Part shown: one piece after another, positions 22,333-35,460 of the stretch
Layout: each line of letters opens with the position of its first letter
Position numbering within the stretch: the stretch's first letter is position 1
Origin: Phialocephala subalpina
Taxonomy: Eukaryota > Ascomycota > Leotiomycetes > Helotiales > Mollisiaceae
Assembly (NCBI GenBank): GCA_900073065.1
Contig: FJOG01000009.1
Coordinates: forward strand, 1,690,267 to 1,754,266
Length of the DNA: 64,000 bases
Reading direction: 5' to 3'
Notes under the pieces: generated by a model
Database searches by the model: none
Told to the model about the DNA's origin: nothing
The model's input: only the letters and a program-made list of their open reading frames with translations
Program-made: the position numbers and the translations under genes

Positions 22333-24664
22333 TCAAAAAGCAACCATACTCGTCAATCCATCAATCTCGCGCTGGAAGTTCCTGTGCTGCGAAATGTTCC
22401 ACGCGTAGGCATCCAAGAACTTCTTCGCTCCCTTGACCATCTTAACACCCTCAACAACACTATCTGGTCCTCCCACCCTGCTCGCCGTAACCACTCCATA
22501 CGAGTCAATCACATCAGTATCACCAAACGTCATTCCATCCACCTCGCCTACCGCCATCTTTACAAGCTTGACTGCTTCTCCTGTAGCACCGATGGCTTTG
22601 CAGTGTCCAAACGCTTCTCTGATCCAGTGGATCACTCGTCCTTGTTTCATAAGAGAAGAAACATGGTCGCCCCCAGGGATGTAGAGAGAATCGAAAAGTG
22701 TAGAACGCATGCCCTCAAAATGGTGGTCTGGAGAAACAGATTTCCCACCAGAGCTTTTAACAGGCTGTCTCTTCGGTCCGATAGTAAATACCATAGCACC
22801 AGCTGCGCTCAAAGCCCCCTTCACAGCTTCGTATTCAACGAAGTTAAACCTATCACCGACAATTATAGCAATCATCCTCGTAGCGATAGTAAGAGGGAGC
22901 CCGAGAGCTTCAGGTGTGAATTCAGTCATCGAGAGACCCTTCATTTTCTTCCCGTGGTTGGGACGCCCTGCCTTCGTGGGTGTAGGCGCGCCTGCTTTCT
23001 CGGCAACTGCTTGAGCGAGCTCCAAAGAGATGTCGGTTAGTCGTTCGATCATTCGCTCATAAACGATAGGGTCATCGCAGTGGTCCATTTCGAAGCCAAG
23101 GGCATTGATAATGTGTGATTGCTCGTGGGGAGACATGGAGTTCCAGAATGTTTGGGCTTGGGAGAAGTGCTCGGAGAACTTGACGGAGTGGAGTCGCTGC
23201 TTTATGGAGACGACTTTCTCGGGGTACTCGTAATATGCTCCCTCAGAGGATTTAGCGGTAGGAACGATGTCGTGACGGTTAGGGTAGTAATTGGTTTTGC
23301 CTTTTTTGATGGTGTATCGCATTGCGCCGTCGCGGTGATTGTTCATCACTGGGCAGACTGGGCGGTTGACGGGGAGTTCTTGCCAGTTGACACCGAGGCG
23401 AGAGACTTGAGTATCAAAATAGGAGAAGTTGCGGCCTTGGAGGAGAGGATCATCTGAGAAGCCAATTCCAGGAACGATATGAGCTGTGCAGAAAGCAGCT
23501 TGCTCGACCTGGGTGAAGTATTCATCAGGATTCTTGTTAAGTTCAAGCTCGCCAATGTATCTGATAGGGAGAAGCTCTTCTGGCCAGAGTTTTGTAGCAT
23601 CGAGAATGTCGAAGTCAAAGTCATCTTGCTTGCTTTCGGGGCAGACCTGGATGCCAAATTTCCAGACTGGGTAAACGCCATTCTCGATTGCCGAGTTGAG
23701 ATCTTTGCGGTGGAAATCTGGATCTTGACCGCAGATCTTCAATGCCTCGTCCCAGACAAGTGAATGGACACCGAGGGTTGGGGTGAAGTGGAATTTGACA
23801 AAGGAACGAACGCCTTCGGCATTTGTCAAAGTATAAGTATTGACGCCAAAACCTTGCATCATACGGTAAGATCTCGGAATGCCTCTGTCGCTCATTGCCC
23901 ACATGAACATATGGGTAGCTTCAGAGTGCAGGTACTGAAAGTCCCAAAAGTTGTTGTGAGCTGACTGGGCTTGAGGAATCTCACTATCCGGCTCGGGTTC
24001 TGTAAAGTCTTAGCAGGAAGTTCAGGATTTTCTGTGGCAAATACACTTACTCCCAGCATGAATGACATCAGGAAACTTGATAGCATCCTGAATGAAGAAG
24101 ACTGGAATGTCATTTCCAACAATATCCCAGTTTCCCTCTTCGGTATAGAATTTGACAGCAAATCCTCGGACATCTCTCACGGTATCTGCGCTTCCACGAG
24201 AACCCAACACTGTTGAGAATCGAAGGAAAACAGGTGTGTTCCGGGACGTGTCAGTGAGAACACCAGCGCTAGTCACATCCGCGGCGCTTTCGTAAAGCTT
24301 GAAGTTTCCGAACGCACCAGCTCCTCTTGCATGAACAACTCGTTCCGGAATACGTTCATGGTCGAACTTCATGATCTGAAGAAGAGTGTTAGCTTCTTTT
24401 TGAATGTTTCGGCAGCTGAGTTACCTTTTCGCGTCCAAAGTTGTCCTCCAGGAGAGCTGGTCCTTGACGATCACCAGTTGAAGCATGAAGCCAGACGTCG
24501 TGAGCACCGACAGGCTGCTTGGTACCAAAATCACTTGTCAAGACGTCCTTCGAGCTGGGTTCAATCACATCGCGTTGCATATCCGCCACTTTCTGGTTGG
24601 AAGACATGGTTGTGTTGATAGCGTTTCCAGCCTTTTGAACAGTATCTTGCATTATTGATTGCAT
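22333..24664 (-). CDS. Large-subunit (clade 2) monofunctional heme catalase
   Basis: Exons 24664-24425, 24375-24051 and 23999-22333 encode 743 aa, the length of large-subunit catalases. The active site is complete: His95 in [11 protein letters not shown], Asn168 in VGNDIPVFF, and the heme-ligand Tyr382 in [14 protein letters not shown]. The C-terminal ~180 residues ([16 protein letters not shown] to the end) form the extra DJ-1/PfpI-like flavodoxin-fold domain of clade-2 enzymes. No signal peptide is seen at [10 protein letters not shown], so this resembles the intracellular, conidial CatA type rather than the secreted CatB type. It converts hydrogen peroxide to water and oxygen. The frame stays open upstream of the chosen ATG to about 24823, but the context AAAACCATGC and family alignment favour 24664. 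Introns are 49 and 51 bp. Confidence 0.95.
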
Positions 24665-25605
24665 GGTTTTGATCTCGAACTTGAGATGGCAGAACTGGAT
24701 ACCCAGCTGTAGAAGGGAGATTGAAAGCAAGAAGGAAGGGATCAAGAACGAAGGAATCGAACAAGAACACCTACCGTGAGATACCCTATCTAAGTATACC
24801 TTGTGATGTCTTCTGTTTGACAATGACGTTGAGGTCGAATTCTGTTAGCAGTTGACGTATGTCTCAAACGGATGAGATGATAAGATCTCGGCGAAGCTGT
24901 ATTCCTGGCTGAGGGGTAGAAGTTCTGCAGTTCACAAGGCGCATAGCCAATAGCTCAAACGCCATTACTCTTCTGGCCCCGAATCAGATAGGACGTCCGA
25001 CACGTGAAGCGGCAAGGAGCGTGGCTTCCGTCAAAAAATGCCGGCCTCCAGAGCTAAAGCACTTGACAGCCAAGCCTAGAGCTTTGAGGGATGCCACAGT
25101 TTGATATGGTAGGCTATAAATGGGTAGAGCGTTGAGGTGGGGAAACGCACGCAGGAGCTTGCTCCGGAGCATTACGTCGTGTCTTTCGAGGACAGAGCGG
25201 GGCACATCGCAAACTTGAAAGTGGAATGCCATCTTACTGTACGCGTAGGGACATCAACCAATCCCTTCGTCGCTTTACCAAGATATGTTCTGCCGTATTG
25301 GTCGCTCTGTAGGTGCAGCATATGAAGGTGGGAAACGAGGAGGAAGTGAAGTGACGTTGAAGCAAAGTCGTTTGCACCAACCGGAAGCGTAAATCACGTG
25401 TAGTTTAACAAACGAACTTTTGAGCTGGGTACCTTGCAAGAATAGCCCTGGAATATGTTGAATTGTATTGAGGGTATCATTCTTCGTGTCATAAACGCTA
25501 TGTATGTCTCAACGCCAGACAATGAAGTGTCTACCTTACCCAGGTAACCTCACCGAGTTCCTATCTCCCTTGCGCCAACCTGTTTGCCCGTAACCATTCC
25601 TTTAC
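24665..25605. other. Intergenic region upstream of the catalase gene
   Basis: About 940 bp holding the catalase promoter and the 3' flank of the hydrolase-like gene. Short open frames in it have no domain. No stress-response element could be assigned with confidence. Confidence 0.5.
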
Positions 25606-28209
25606 CTATAATTTCGACCTAACAGCTTCAAGTCTATACTTTACATCCTTTAAGACTTTCGTAGATGGTTTCCAATCATCAAATTGCTTCAGAAGTTCTG
25701 TCGTCTCTTGATCCAGCTCCGTTTTGACAAAGTCTTCTTCTAAAAGACCGCGCATGATCCATGGAAGAATATATGGATTTGCATTCGTTGGTATCTCGTA
25801 TTTCTTGATATCTAGTGGGACCTCTCCCACTGATGTGGTTTCTAGAGCGTATTCGATGGCGAGACTACATAGCGTTAGCAAGTTTCTTGGCAGAGGTGTT
25901 CAGGATCACTCACTCGTAAACGTTGCCATCGTCGTATAGGCGGCTGTGTCCTTCGCCTGTATATAGGCTACCTGCCAGAGGAGCCGACAATTCTCGAATA
26001 AGACCATGATCTGAGACTCCAAGGTTACGAAGTTTCAAGGCGAACCCAACGAGATGCGAAAGGAAGTCAGGAGCATGTATCCGCCCATCCACAAAGACAG
26101 CTCTGTAAATGTATGGGTGACTCGCAGGCGAGAATGTAGACGACTTGATGCTGTTAATTTCAGATTCGAACAAGTAGCAACAGTGAAACATACCTCCATT
26201 GATACTAATTGATCATCGATGGAACCGCAATATGTGATTCTGACTCCGTACTTCATCGCCACACGAAGGGAGTCCTCATATCTTTTAGAGACAGCACTCT
26301 CCGGGTTTGCGAATTCGAACAGCTCCCCAGCCGAACCGCTGAATAATCTGGACTTGTAGTCTGGAAATGGTCCAAGGGAAACTCCGGCTATGAAAGAGAT
26401 GTTAGCAAGCTGAAATCGAGATCAAGGCATAGGTATTATATTTAACGTACCCATCGCGCAAACGCCAATCCTTCCTTGTGTTACAACACCAAATTCGATG
26501 AGTTTTGCAACCAACATCAATGCCACAGGAACACCCTGTGAATGGCACGCAACCATAATAAAGTCTGCTTTCCTAACATGTTCGATCCAATTCAGCAGAA
26601 GCTTCCAAAGGTTGTCGACTCGTTCAGCGATCTTCCCTTCTCCTTCGAGAGCGACTTTCTCTATTTCACAATCGACCGAGCCGTTCTTGTCTGTCCATCG
26701 TCTGATTGCGTCGGCGGCATGATTTGCGAAACGGATAGAGGTTCCAGTAGGCTGCCCAATCACAGTACGAAGTAAGGGCGCTGGGAAAAGTCCATGGATG
26801 CCTATTGCTAGAGCTTTTTTTATCTTCGGTGGTTGCTTGGCCAAGAATACGTGCTTGACAGGCTTTTGCTGCCCATAGAGGATGAGGCGAGTGATTTGTT
26901 GCAAAATCGAGGGATTGTCAACCAGACGGTAGGTACCCTTGACTGAAGGAAGTAGCAAGTTTGGAGGAGTAGCCTTTACCGGCGCTGGACCTTGAGACGA
27001 GGTAGCTTTAGATGGGGCTTCCACTGTCACAGTTTGAGGGGTACCTTCTATCTCAGTAGACAATGGCCTGCTCCTCTTACTTGATTTCGCCTTCTTGTCT
27101 TTTGTCTTGGTATCCTCCACTGCAACAGTCTTGGCTGGCTCGGGGTTACTTTGTGAACTCTCTCCCGCCACTGCAAGTTGTCCAGATGTCTCGCCCTTCC
27201 CTGATGCATCGGTAGGTTTCTTGGACGTATCTGTTGACCAAAATGCCCAGGAAGAGCCAGCAGCTGGTCGAGGGCTTGTTTCTGTAGATGCAGATGGGGC
27301 GTCTTCCATAACAGTATCTCCACCATTATCCCCTGTCTTCACAGGTATCTCCTCTTTCAGAGTTTCTGGCACAGCTGAGGGTGCTACAGTCGACCATAGC
27401 CCGAACCAAGATGATGACTGTGCTGGAGCTGTAACCTGTTCCGTGACTTGTTCTGTGGGTATTATCTGCGTTGGAGCCACTTCTTGGCCTGCCTGATCTT
27501 GGGTCGTCTGGTCTTCTGGTTTCTGTGTCGCCTGTGGCTCACTGGACATCTGCCCACACTCATCTGCGGCATGTGTCTGCGGGACTGGCCTGCTCAGCCA
27601 TCCTCCAAGCCAGCCAGAGGAAGTAGTAGGACGTTGCGGGATCGTGTCTGCAATCGACTCCGCTTTCGTCAGGGCGGGCACATCCTCAGTCGGTTTCAAC
27701 TCAGCTTGCGCTTTGTTCTCATCAACCGGTGGCTTAGATCTATCCTTCCCTTGCTCGTTTTCGGCTTCCAGAGTTCCACCCATCGTGATATCTACTGTTT
27801 CCTTACTTTTGCCGAGGTGCATCGAGGGTGGTCGTGACGCTGTGGGAGTTGCAGTCTTCTTGGGTGGTTCGAATTGCGTCAAGTCTGCGGATGACGCATT
27901 TGTAGGCTTGTCCGCTAGAATGCTCTCTCGGGCAACTTGAACTGAAGCAGTTGATTTGCGAGGCCACGTTCCATACCAACTGCTCTTCGATTTCAACTGC
28001 TTGCTGGTGGCTGGCTCGGCCTTACTAGCCTTCAGAGGTGCAACAGCGTCTTCCTTCGAGCTTGAAGCATCTTGGGGACTATTCACAGCAGGCGTCGATG
28101 GCCCTGCTTCATCCGATACTTCGTTACCAGCATTCGAACTCACGCTCGCCGACTTTTCCTCTGCTGGCGGCTTTGTTCTTGCTCGTTTGGATTGTCGTAA
28201 AGGTCCCAT
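25606..28209 (-). CDS. Alpha/beta-hydrolase-like protein with disordered N-terminus and repeated W-G-W motifs
   Basis: Exons 28209-26451, 26387-26194, 26143-25914 and 25864-25606 give 813 aa. The longer frame from 28224 starts with GTG, so ATG 28209 is used. The first ~420 residues are low-complexity (Ser, Thr, Pro, Glu, Lys). The folded part starts near TYRLVDNPSILQQI, contains IGIHGLFPAPLLRT and a nucleophile elbow ACHSQG with Ser557, then ITYCGSIDDQLVSME, which has the look of the Asp loop of a lipase. The elbow is C-H-S-Q-G rather than the usual G-x-S-x-G. Four copies of a short motif, SSWYGTW, SGWLGGW, SSWFGLW and SSWAFW (about residues 76, 198, 266 and 319), occur in the disordered half. 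I know of conserved fungal proteins of this type annotated only as putative hydrolases; the substrate is unknown. Confidence 0.8.
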
Positions 28210-28544
28210 GGGATAGACTGGCACAAACGCAAATCCTCGTTGGGAAAAGTAATGTAATGTCTGTGGCGGGTGGAGTGAGTATGGTAGATTGCTGGGCGTG
28301 ATGTGAATCTGTCTCTGCCTGGGTCAATAATCCTGGTCATCGCCCCGCCAATGACGCTTCCGTAGACCACGAGGCTGGTGATAAAGAGTTTATCGCGTTC
28401 TGCGCTAGTGGTAAATCTTGGGGTAGATCTCGGCCACCGTATATTTTTTGAGGTGGATTTTTAAATGCTCAGACGATAGCTTCGAGCACTCGCAACAAGA
28501 CTCCAGAAATTGATATCGAGTGCATATTCTGGCCAAACTGAGCC
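28210..28544. promoter_or_regulatory. Bidirectional intergenic region hydrolase-like / rrp5
   Basis: 335 bp between divergent start codons. It must contain both promoters; no element is identified. Confidence 0.45.
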
Positions 28545-31500
28545 ATGGCACCAATCGGCAAGAAGAGGAAGAGCGGTCCTACGAACGAATCCTTTACGCG
28601 CTCCAGAAAACCTATCGAAGAAGAGAATCGACCTTCAAAAAGACCAAGACAAGACGAGAAGGACGAGAACAAGACCAAAACTCCAAAGACTTCTTTGGTT
28701 CCGAAAATCACAAAGGCTCGAGAGGAAGATGCTGCGTTTCCCAGAGGTGGGGCAAGTGTTTTGACTCCGTTGGAACATAAGCAAATTCAAATTGAAGCTA
28801 CCCAAGAGGTCTTGTTTGAACAAAACGCAAAGTCTGCCAAGTCGAAGGAAGATGGCACAATTGGAGAGGCTACCGATCGCAAGAAGCAGAAATCGAAGTC
28901 CAGGGGCAAGGGAAAGAAGACCACGGAACAGACAGAGCCAGAAGAAGAGAGTGTGAAGATTGAGGGATTGAGTTACAAGGTACGACCAAAATATTCTCTA
29001 GTACTACTATAAACACTAATAGGTCACAGCGAATTGTTCCAGGATCTCTAGTTCTCGGTCAAGTCTCTCAGATAAACGATCACGACATTGCCCTGTCTTT
29101 GCCGAACAATTTGACTGGTTATGTGCCCATAACTTCCATTTCAGACAGAATCACCGAGCGGATCGAGGCAATCGCAGTCAAGGAAGATTCAGAAGAGGAC
29201 GAAGAACAGGACGACTCCGAAGATGTCGAACTGCCGAAATTATTCACGATTGGCCAATATCTTCGGGCTTATGTTGTTTCGACAGGCGAAGAGTCTTCTA
29301 GTACACCGGGGAAATCGAAGAGACGTATAGAATTGTCTCTCAAACCAGAGCAGTCGAACAATGCACTTGCACAGCGGAACGTCATCGTCAACAGTACACT
29401 CATGGCATCGGTGAAGAGTGTTGAAGATCATGGTCTGATCATGGATCTTGGTCTCGACGACTCTGAAATGCGTGGATTCATGGGGGCCAAGGAAGTTCCG
29501 TTTGGGACCAAGCTCTCCGAGATTGAAGAGGGCGCGGTATTCCTCTGCGTGGTCACTGGCCTCAGCTCCAACTCCAAGATTGTCAAGCTATCTACAGACA
29601 TTCGGAAAATTGGCGATGTGAAGAAACAAAACTATCTGTCCGAAGCACCGGTAGTGGATGCTTTCCTTCCTGGTACTGCAGTTGAAGTTCTGGTCACAGA
29701 CGTGACCTCTAGAGGAGTAATAGGAAAGGTCATGGGTATGGTCGATGTGACGGCGGATCTAATGCACTCCGGGGCGGCCATTAATGGCCAGGACTTGGAG
29801 AAGAAGTACAAGATCGGCTCCAAAACAAAGGCCAGAATCATATGTACTTTCCCCACTTCCGATCCCCCCAAGCTAGGAGTATCACTTCTTGACCATGTCG
29901 TATCACTTAGCTCCCAGAAGGCATTAAAAGACGGCGATAAACAGAATCCTTTGGATATCTTGCCATTGTCTACTATCATTGAGGAAGTTACTGTACAGAA
30001 AGTGGAACCGGGAGTTGGTCTCTTCGTGGATATTGAATTGAAGGGCATTTCAGGATTTGTGCACATCTCTCGCGTCAAGGATGGCAAGATTGAAACCCTT
30101 TTCGAATCGAGCGGACCATACAAGGTTGGCTCAAGCCATCGTGGTAGAATTGTCGGGTACAATGCACTTGACGGAATCTACCTCTTGTCATTGGAGACAA
30201 GTGTTCTGGAACAGCCGTTCCTTCGAATTGAGGATCTCACGGTGGCTGAAGTACTCAAGGGAAAGGTTGAGAAGATTGTCATCAACGCCTCGGGAATTGG
30301 TGGCTTGTTGGTCAACTTGGCTGATGGCATAACCGGCCTGGTCCCAAACACTCACATGTCCGACGTTCAACTCCTTCATCCAGAGAAGAAGTTCAAGGAA
30401 GGAATGACAGTGACCGCACGAGTTTTATCTACCGACCCAGGAAAGCGACAGATCCGACTGACCTTGAAGAAAAGCTTGGTCAATTCCGAAGCACCGCCAT
30501 TTGTCAACTACAATGATATTGCTGCTGGGATGCAGAGTCCTGGAACAATTGTCAACATCCTTCCAACTGGTGCTGTAGTACAATTCTACGGGACAGTGCG
30601 AGGATTTTTGCCTGTGGCTGAGATGAGCGAGGCATATATACAAGACCCCAGTCAGCACTTCCGCCTTGGACAAGTTGTGAATGTTCACGTTCTTTCCGTC
30701 GATCCCAAGGAAGAGAAGTTGAAGGTTTCATGCAAGGACCCATCCGTCTTTGGAGCTGCCCAGCTAGCTGCGCTGCAAAAGTTGAAAGTTGGTGACATTC
30801 TCTCAGCTGCTGTGACAGAGAAATCCAACGATGACATATTCGTTGAACTTGAAGGACTTGGTCTACGTGCGGTGCTTTCAGTCGCACACCTGACAGATGG
30901 ATCTTCTTCTAAAAATGCCTCTACTTTGAAGAAGATTCGAGTTGGACAGACCCTGACAGACCTGGCAGTACTTGAGAAGGTCGAGAAGAAGCGCCTTATT
31001 GTCTTGACCAACAAGCCGAGCCTTGTGGCAGATGCCAAGAATCGAGTATTGTTGAGAAGTTTCGACGACGTCAAGGAGAACAAGACGGTCCATGGATTTG
31101 TCAAGAATGTCACCCTCACAGGCGTTTACATTCAATTTGGTGGCGGGTTGACCGGGTTGCTTCCTAAAAACAAGCTGCCCGAGGACGCCATCCGTCTTCC
31201 CGATTTTGGAATGAAGAGATATCAGTCCTTGGAGGCCAAAGTCATATCTGTCGACCATGGTCAGCGGAGATTCCTACTGTCAATGGTGGATACCGGTCGC
31301 GAAAAGGAGATTTTTCAAAAGCACTCCTCGGTCTCTACGAATAATCAGTCTATAATCGACCCAATCGACAACACAATATCGAGCATGGACGACTTCACAT
31401 TGGGTAAATTGACAAAGGCCAAAATCGCATCTATCAAGGACACTCAAATCAATGTGCAACTCGCTAAGAATGTGCAAGGACGAATTGACGTCTCGCAAAT

Positions 31501-34052
31501 TTTCGACTCTTGGGATCAGATCAAAGACCGCAAAAGACCTCTTCGATCATTCTCATCCAAGCAGATTGTCGATGTTCGCGTGCTTGGAATCCATGACGCC
31601 AAGAATCATCGCTTCTTACCCATCACCCATAAAGGAGGAAAAACTTCAGTCTTCGAGCTCTCAGCAAAACCTGGCGATCAAACTGAATCATCCCAGGAGC
31701 CACTGACGCTCGACAAAGTCAAAGTCGGCTCATCTCACATCGTTTTCGTCAACAATGTCGCCGACGACGGTTTATGGGTGAACCTCTCGCCTAGCGTCCG
31801 TGGCAAGATAAAGGCACTTGATGTATCTGATGATGTGTCATTGCTAGCTGACCTTGAGTCTAACTTCCCAGTTGGTTCAGCTCTCAGAGTTCACGTTACA
31901 AATGTGGACGTTGCGAGCAACAGATTGGACCTCTCTGCCCGTTCAAGCCAAAGCTCTGAGCCTTTGACCTTCAAGAATCTCAGTAAAGGCATGGTTGTAC
32001 CTGGAAAGGTGACGAGAGTCAACGAAAGACAAATCATGGTCCAGCTTAGTGACAAAATATCTGCTCCTTTGCACTTGACCGACCTAGCCGATGACTTTTC
32101 CACAGCAGATCCGACGAAGTACTCGAAGAATGACATTGTTCGCGTTTGTGTTACCGAAATCGATGCCCCGAATAAGCGAATCACATTATCTGCACGACCA
32201 TCCAGAGTGCTGAATTCGTCACTAGAAGTACAAGATCCGGAGATAATGTCGGTTCCCCAAGTGAAGGTCAAAGATGTCGTGCGAGGTTTTGTTAAGAATA
32301 TATCTGACAAAGGCCTGTTCGTTGCAATTGGTGCCAATGTTACCGCCTATATCAGAGTACCTGATCTCTCAGACTCCTATCTCAGGGACTGGAAGTCGGA
32401 ATTCGAGGTCGGTCAGCTTGTCAAGGGCAAGATCACCAAGGTCGATTCAGAAAACAACAATATCCAAATGTCGTTGAAGGCTTCAGTCATGGACGAAAAT
32501 TACGTTGCACCACTTACGTTTGAGGATATAAAGGTTGGTCAGATTGTTACTGGCAAAATCAGAAAGGTAGAAGATTTTGGTGTGTTCATCGTCGTGGACG
32601 ATTCTAAAAATGTCAGTGGACTTTGCCATGTGAGTCAAATGGCGGACAAGAGGGTTGAGGATGTCAGGAAACTCTATGAAGAAGGCGATGCTGTCAAGGC
32701 GAAGGTGCTGAAGATCAATCCCGACAAGAAGCAGATCAGCTTCGGTCTCAAAGCTTCCTACTTTGCCGATGCTGCGGATGTGGATGAAGACAGTGAGGAC
32801 GAAGATGCGGATGCTATGGAAGGCGTTCAACTGGACGGTTCTGATGAGGAGGAAGATGGCTCTGACGACGAGGCTGGCGGTGTCGATCTGGATGACGTCC
32901 AGAGCATTGGCAGCATTGAGGAGCAAAACGACGACGACTCCGACGTAGAAATGGAAGATGTTGAAGCTAAGAGTGTTGCCGGCCTCAGCGCTGGCGGCTT
33001 CGACTGGTCAGCCAACGCTCTCGACCAAGTTGATGACAAGTCAAGCGTCGCCTCGGATGACGATGGTGCGAAAGAGCAGCCGAAAAAGAAGAAAAAGAGA
33101 AAGGCGGAAATCCAAGTCGATAGGACAGGCGATTTAGATGCTAACGGCCCACAATCCGCGAGTGATTTCGAAAGATTGCTTCTTGGACAACCAGACTCAT
33201 CACAGCTTTGGATTGCGTATATGGCTTTCCAGATGCAACTTAGCGAGCTGAGCAAGGCACGAGAAGTGGCGGAGCGTGCGATCAAGACCATCAACATCAG
33301 AGAGGAGACGGAGAAGATGAATGTGTGGATCGCATTACTCAATCTCGAGAATGCATACGGCAGTGACGAGACAGTCGAGGAGGCTTTCAAGCGAGCATGC
33401 CAATATAACGACGCTCAGGAGATCCATGAGAGGTTAGCCAGTACTTATATCCAATCTGGCAAACACGACGTGAGTCATCTTATTGCAATTTACAAGATTC
33501 ATACTTACTCTCGAACAGAAAGCCGATGAGATCTTCCAGGTACTTGTCAAGAAGTTCTCCCAGTCGCCAACTGTCTGGTACAACTACGCACATTTCCTTC
33601 ACACGACTCTATCATCGCCAGATCGTGCACGAGCTCTTCTACCCCGTGCGACACAATCGCTGCTGCCGCATACTCACCTGAACCTGACCCTTAAATTCGC
33701 CGCCCTGGAGTTTCATTCCCCATCTGGCTCCGCAGAACGAGGACGGACAATGTTCGAAGGATTACTGTCTACATTCCCCAAAAGACTTGATATCTGGAAT
33801 CAGTTGCTCGATTTGGAAACGCAGCAAGGCGATCAGGACGTCATTCGTGGTGTTTTCGAACGTGTGTTGAAAACGAAGGGACTAAAGCCAAAGGGTGCGA
33901 AGGCATGGTTCAAGCGATGGTCAGAGTGGGAGGAGAAGAATGGTGACAAGAAGAGTCGGGAGAAGGTGAAGGCGAAGGCTGCAGAGTGGGTGTCGAATGC
34001 GGCTAGGAAGAAGGGAGCGGCAGAGGGCAATGATGACGAGTTGGGATGGTGA
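28545..34052 (+). CDS. rrp5: RRP5, S1-repeat rRNA biogenesis protein
   Basis: Exons 28545-28979, 29030-33469 and 33519-34052 encode 1,802 aa (yeast Rrp5 is 1,729). A basic N-terminal tail with KKRK runs precedes a long tandem array of S1 RNA-binding repeats, recognisable by recurring G..V.G.V......G..V.L submotifs, for example VGQIVTGKIRKVEDFGVFIV. An acidic linker follows (about 32,780-33,100), then a KKKKKRK signal and the C-terminal HAT/TPR-like repeats starting SASDFERLLLGQPDSSQLW and running through KADEIFQVLVKKF. Rrp5 is unusual in serving both 40S and 60S assembly: the S1 part binds ITS1 and 18S precursors and the TPR part acts in the SSU processome. All parts are present and intact. 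Confidence 0.97.
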
Positions 34053-34216
34053 CGAATAAGTTGCTTTTGCATAGCATTGGCGTATGGATACCAAAAATGG
34101 GAGAGTTGAGTTGCCTCTGTTGCACGAAAAATTGTTGATCATACCCTTACACACCCGAGCACCTATTTGAACACTATGGAACATGTGCTTCGCTTCGTAA
34201 TGGGTTCTATTCCATC

Positions 34217-35203
34217 CTATTTTGTCGAGATAGATACGTTTGCCGTGAACCTCAACGAAGCTGTCCCGTCACTATTCTTCCTATACGCTGGTGAACTTTC
34301 TAGCTCCTTGACCATGATCTCAATCGCTTCATCCCACCTATCCTCGTCTTCCTGATGCCAGCCATCATCTCTTGTTCCCAAATAACTCCACAGAATCGTA
34401 GCCCAACGCTTTGAATCTTGTATTTCGAGGAATACATCGCTTGTGCTGATCTTAATCTTCTGCTCTTCGAACCCTCCTGATAGCATGAAATCCTTCAACT
34501 TCGATTGCAGGTACCAATCTCCTCCCCAGTTTAAGGCAAACTTCGCGTCTGGACCTCGAGTGACTGCTGATGCTTTCTTCATCGGTAGGTCATGGCTAGA
34601 GTGACTCGGGTATCAGCTGCTCTGTTCATCTGGGTGCTCCATAACAAATGATCAAACAAAGCTAGGTCATTCAAAGTCCGCATAAAGCCGAGAGAACCCT
34701 GAATCAAGAATAAGAACTTACACCAACATAACTTACGGCATAAAAGCCCACGTACAAACAACAGCCACCCCTCCCTTCTTCAACGTCCTCCAAATATGCC
34801 CCGCGCAAACCTCCGGCTCATCCAAATTCGCTACCACAAAATTCGTAAAACTATGCGTAAAATACTCATCAGGAAACGTCAATGCCTGTGCTCTCATAAC
34901 ATTCATCTCGACTAGCCACCCATTCTCCTCTACCTTTGCTCGACAACCTAACACTTGGTATTCGTTTGCATCGGTTGCGATGATCATGATGGATGGAGGA
35001 GGATTGGTAGACATGATTTCGGCGGTCACTTGGCCGGTTCCAGAGCCGTTGTCGTGGATTATGGAGTTAGGGGGGAAGGGAGGGAGGAGAGTGAAGATGT
35101 GGCGGCAGATTTGTTCGGAGGAGTTGCCTATTATTTCTTCGAAGAGGGAGGCGGTTTTGGCGTATGCCTGCTTAGGCGTGAAGAGTTCTTGAGTTGCTGT
35201 CAT
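34217..35203 (-). CDS. Class I SAM-dependent methyltransferase of unknown substrate
   Basis: Exons 35203-34737 and 34595-34217 join across a 141-bp intron to give 281 aa. Motif I is IIHDNGSGTGQVTAEI (about residues 48-63), followed by IIATDANEYQV as the acidic motif-II loop and ALTFPDEYFTHSFTNFVV as the post-II region. After the junction the protein reads WAFMPHDLPMKKASAVTRG, a continuous alignment to fungal UbiE/LaeA-like methyltransferases. No signal peptide or partner domain is seen. The gene stands alone, with no biosynthetic genes beside it, so neither a secondary-metabolite role nor a regulatory LaeA role can be claimed. Wobble bases are C/A-rich at the 5' end and G/T-richer towards the 3' end. 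Confidence 0.85.
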
Positions 35204-35460
35204 CGTTTCCAGCGTTTATGTCGAGTATCCTGACAATGAAAGGTGCGCGGGAAGGATGGAAAGTATGAGAAATAATATTTATTCGAGCTGACTTATTCTT
35301 GTATGAAAAGGCCTCACGTACTTAAAGCCCAAGCTCGTGAAAAGGAGAGCTCTCACGTCAGCATGCTCTCGTCAATGGACTTGGTAGAGGAGGGGTCGCA
35401 TTCGTATCCTATAAGATCCATGTCTCTAAACAGAGGGTATATAGGTTAAATAGTCGGGTA

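Noticed and set aside
22384..23763. Plus-strand frames opposite the catalase
   Set aside because: Shadows of conserved catalase codons; no domain.
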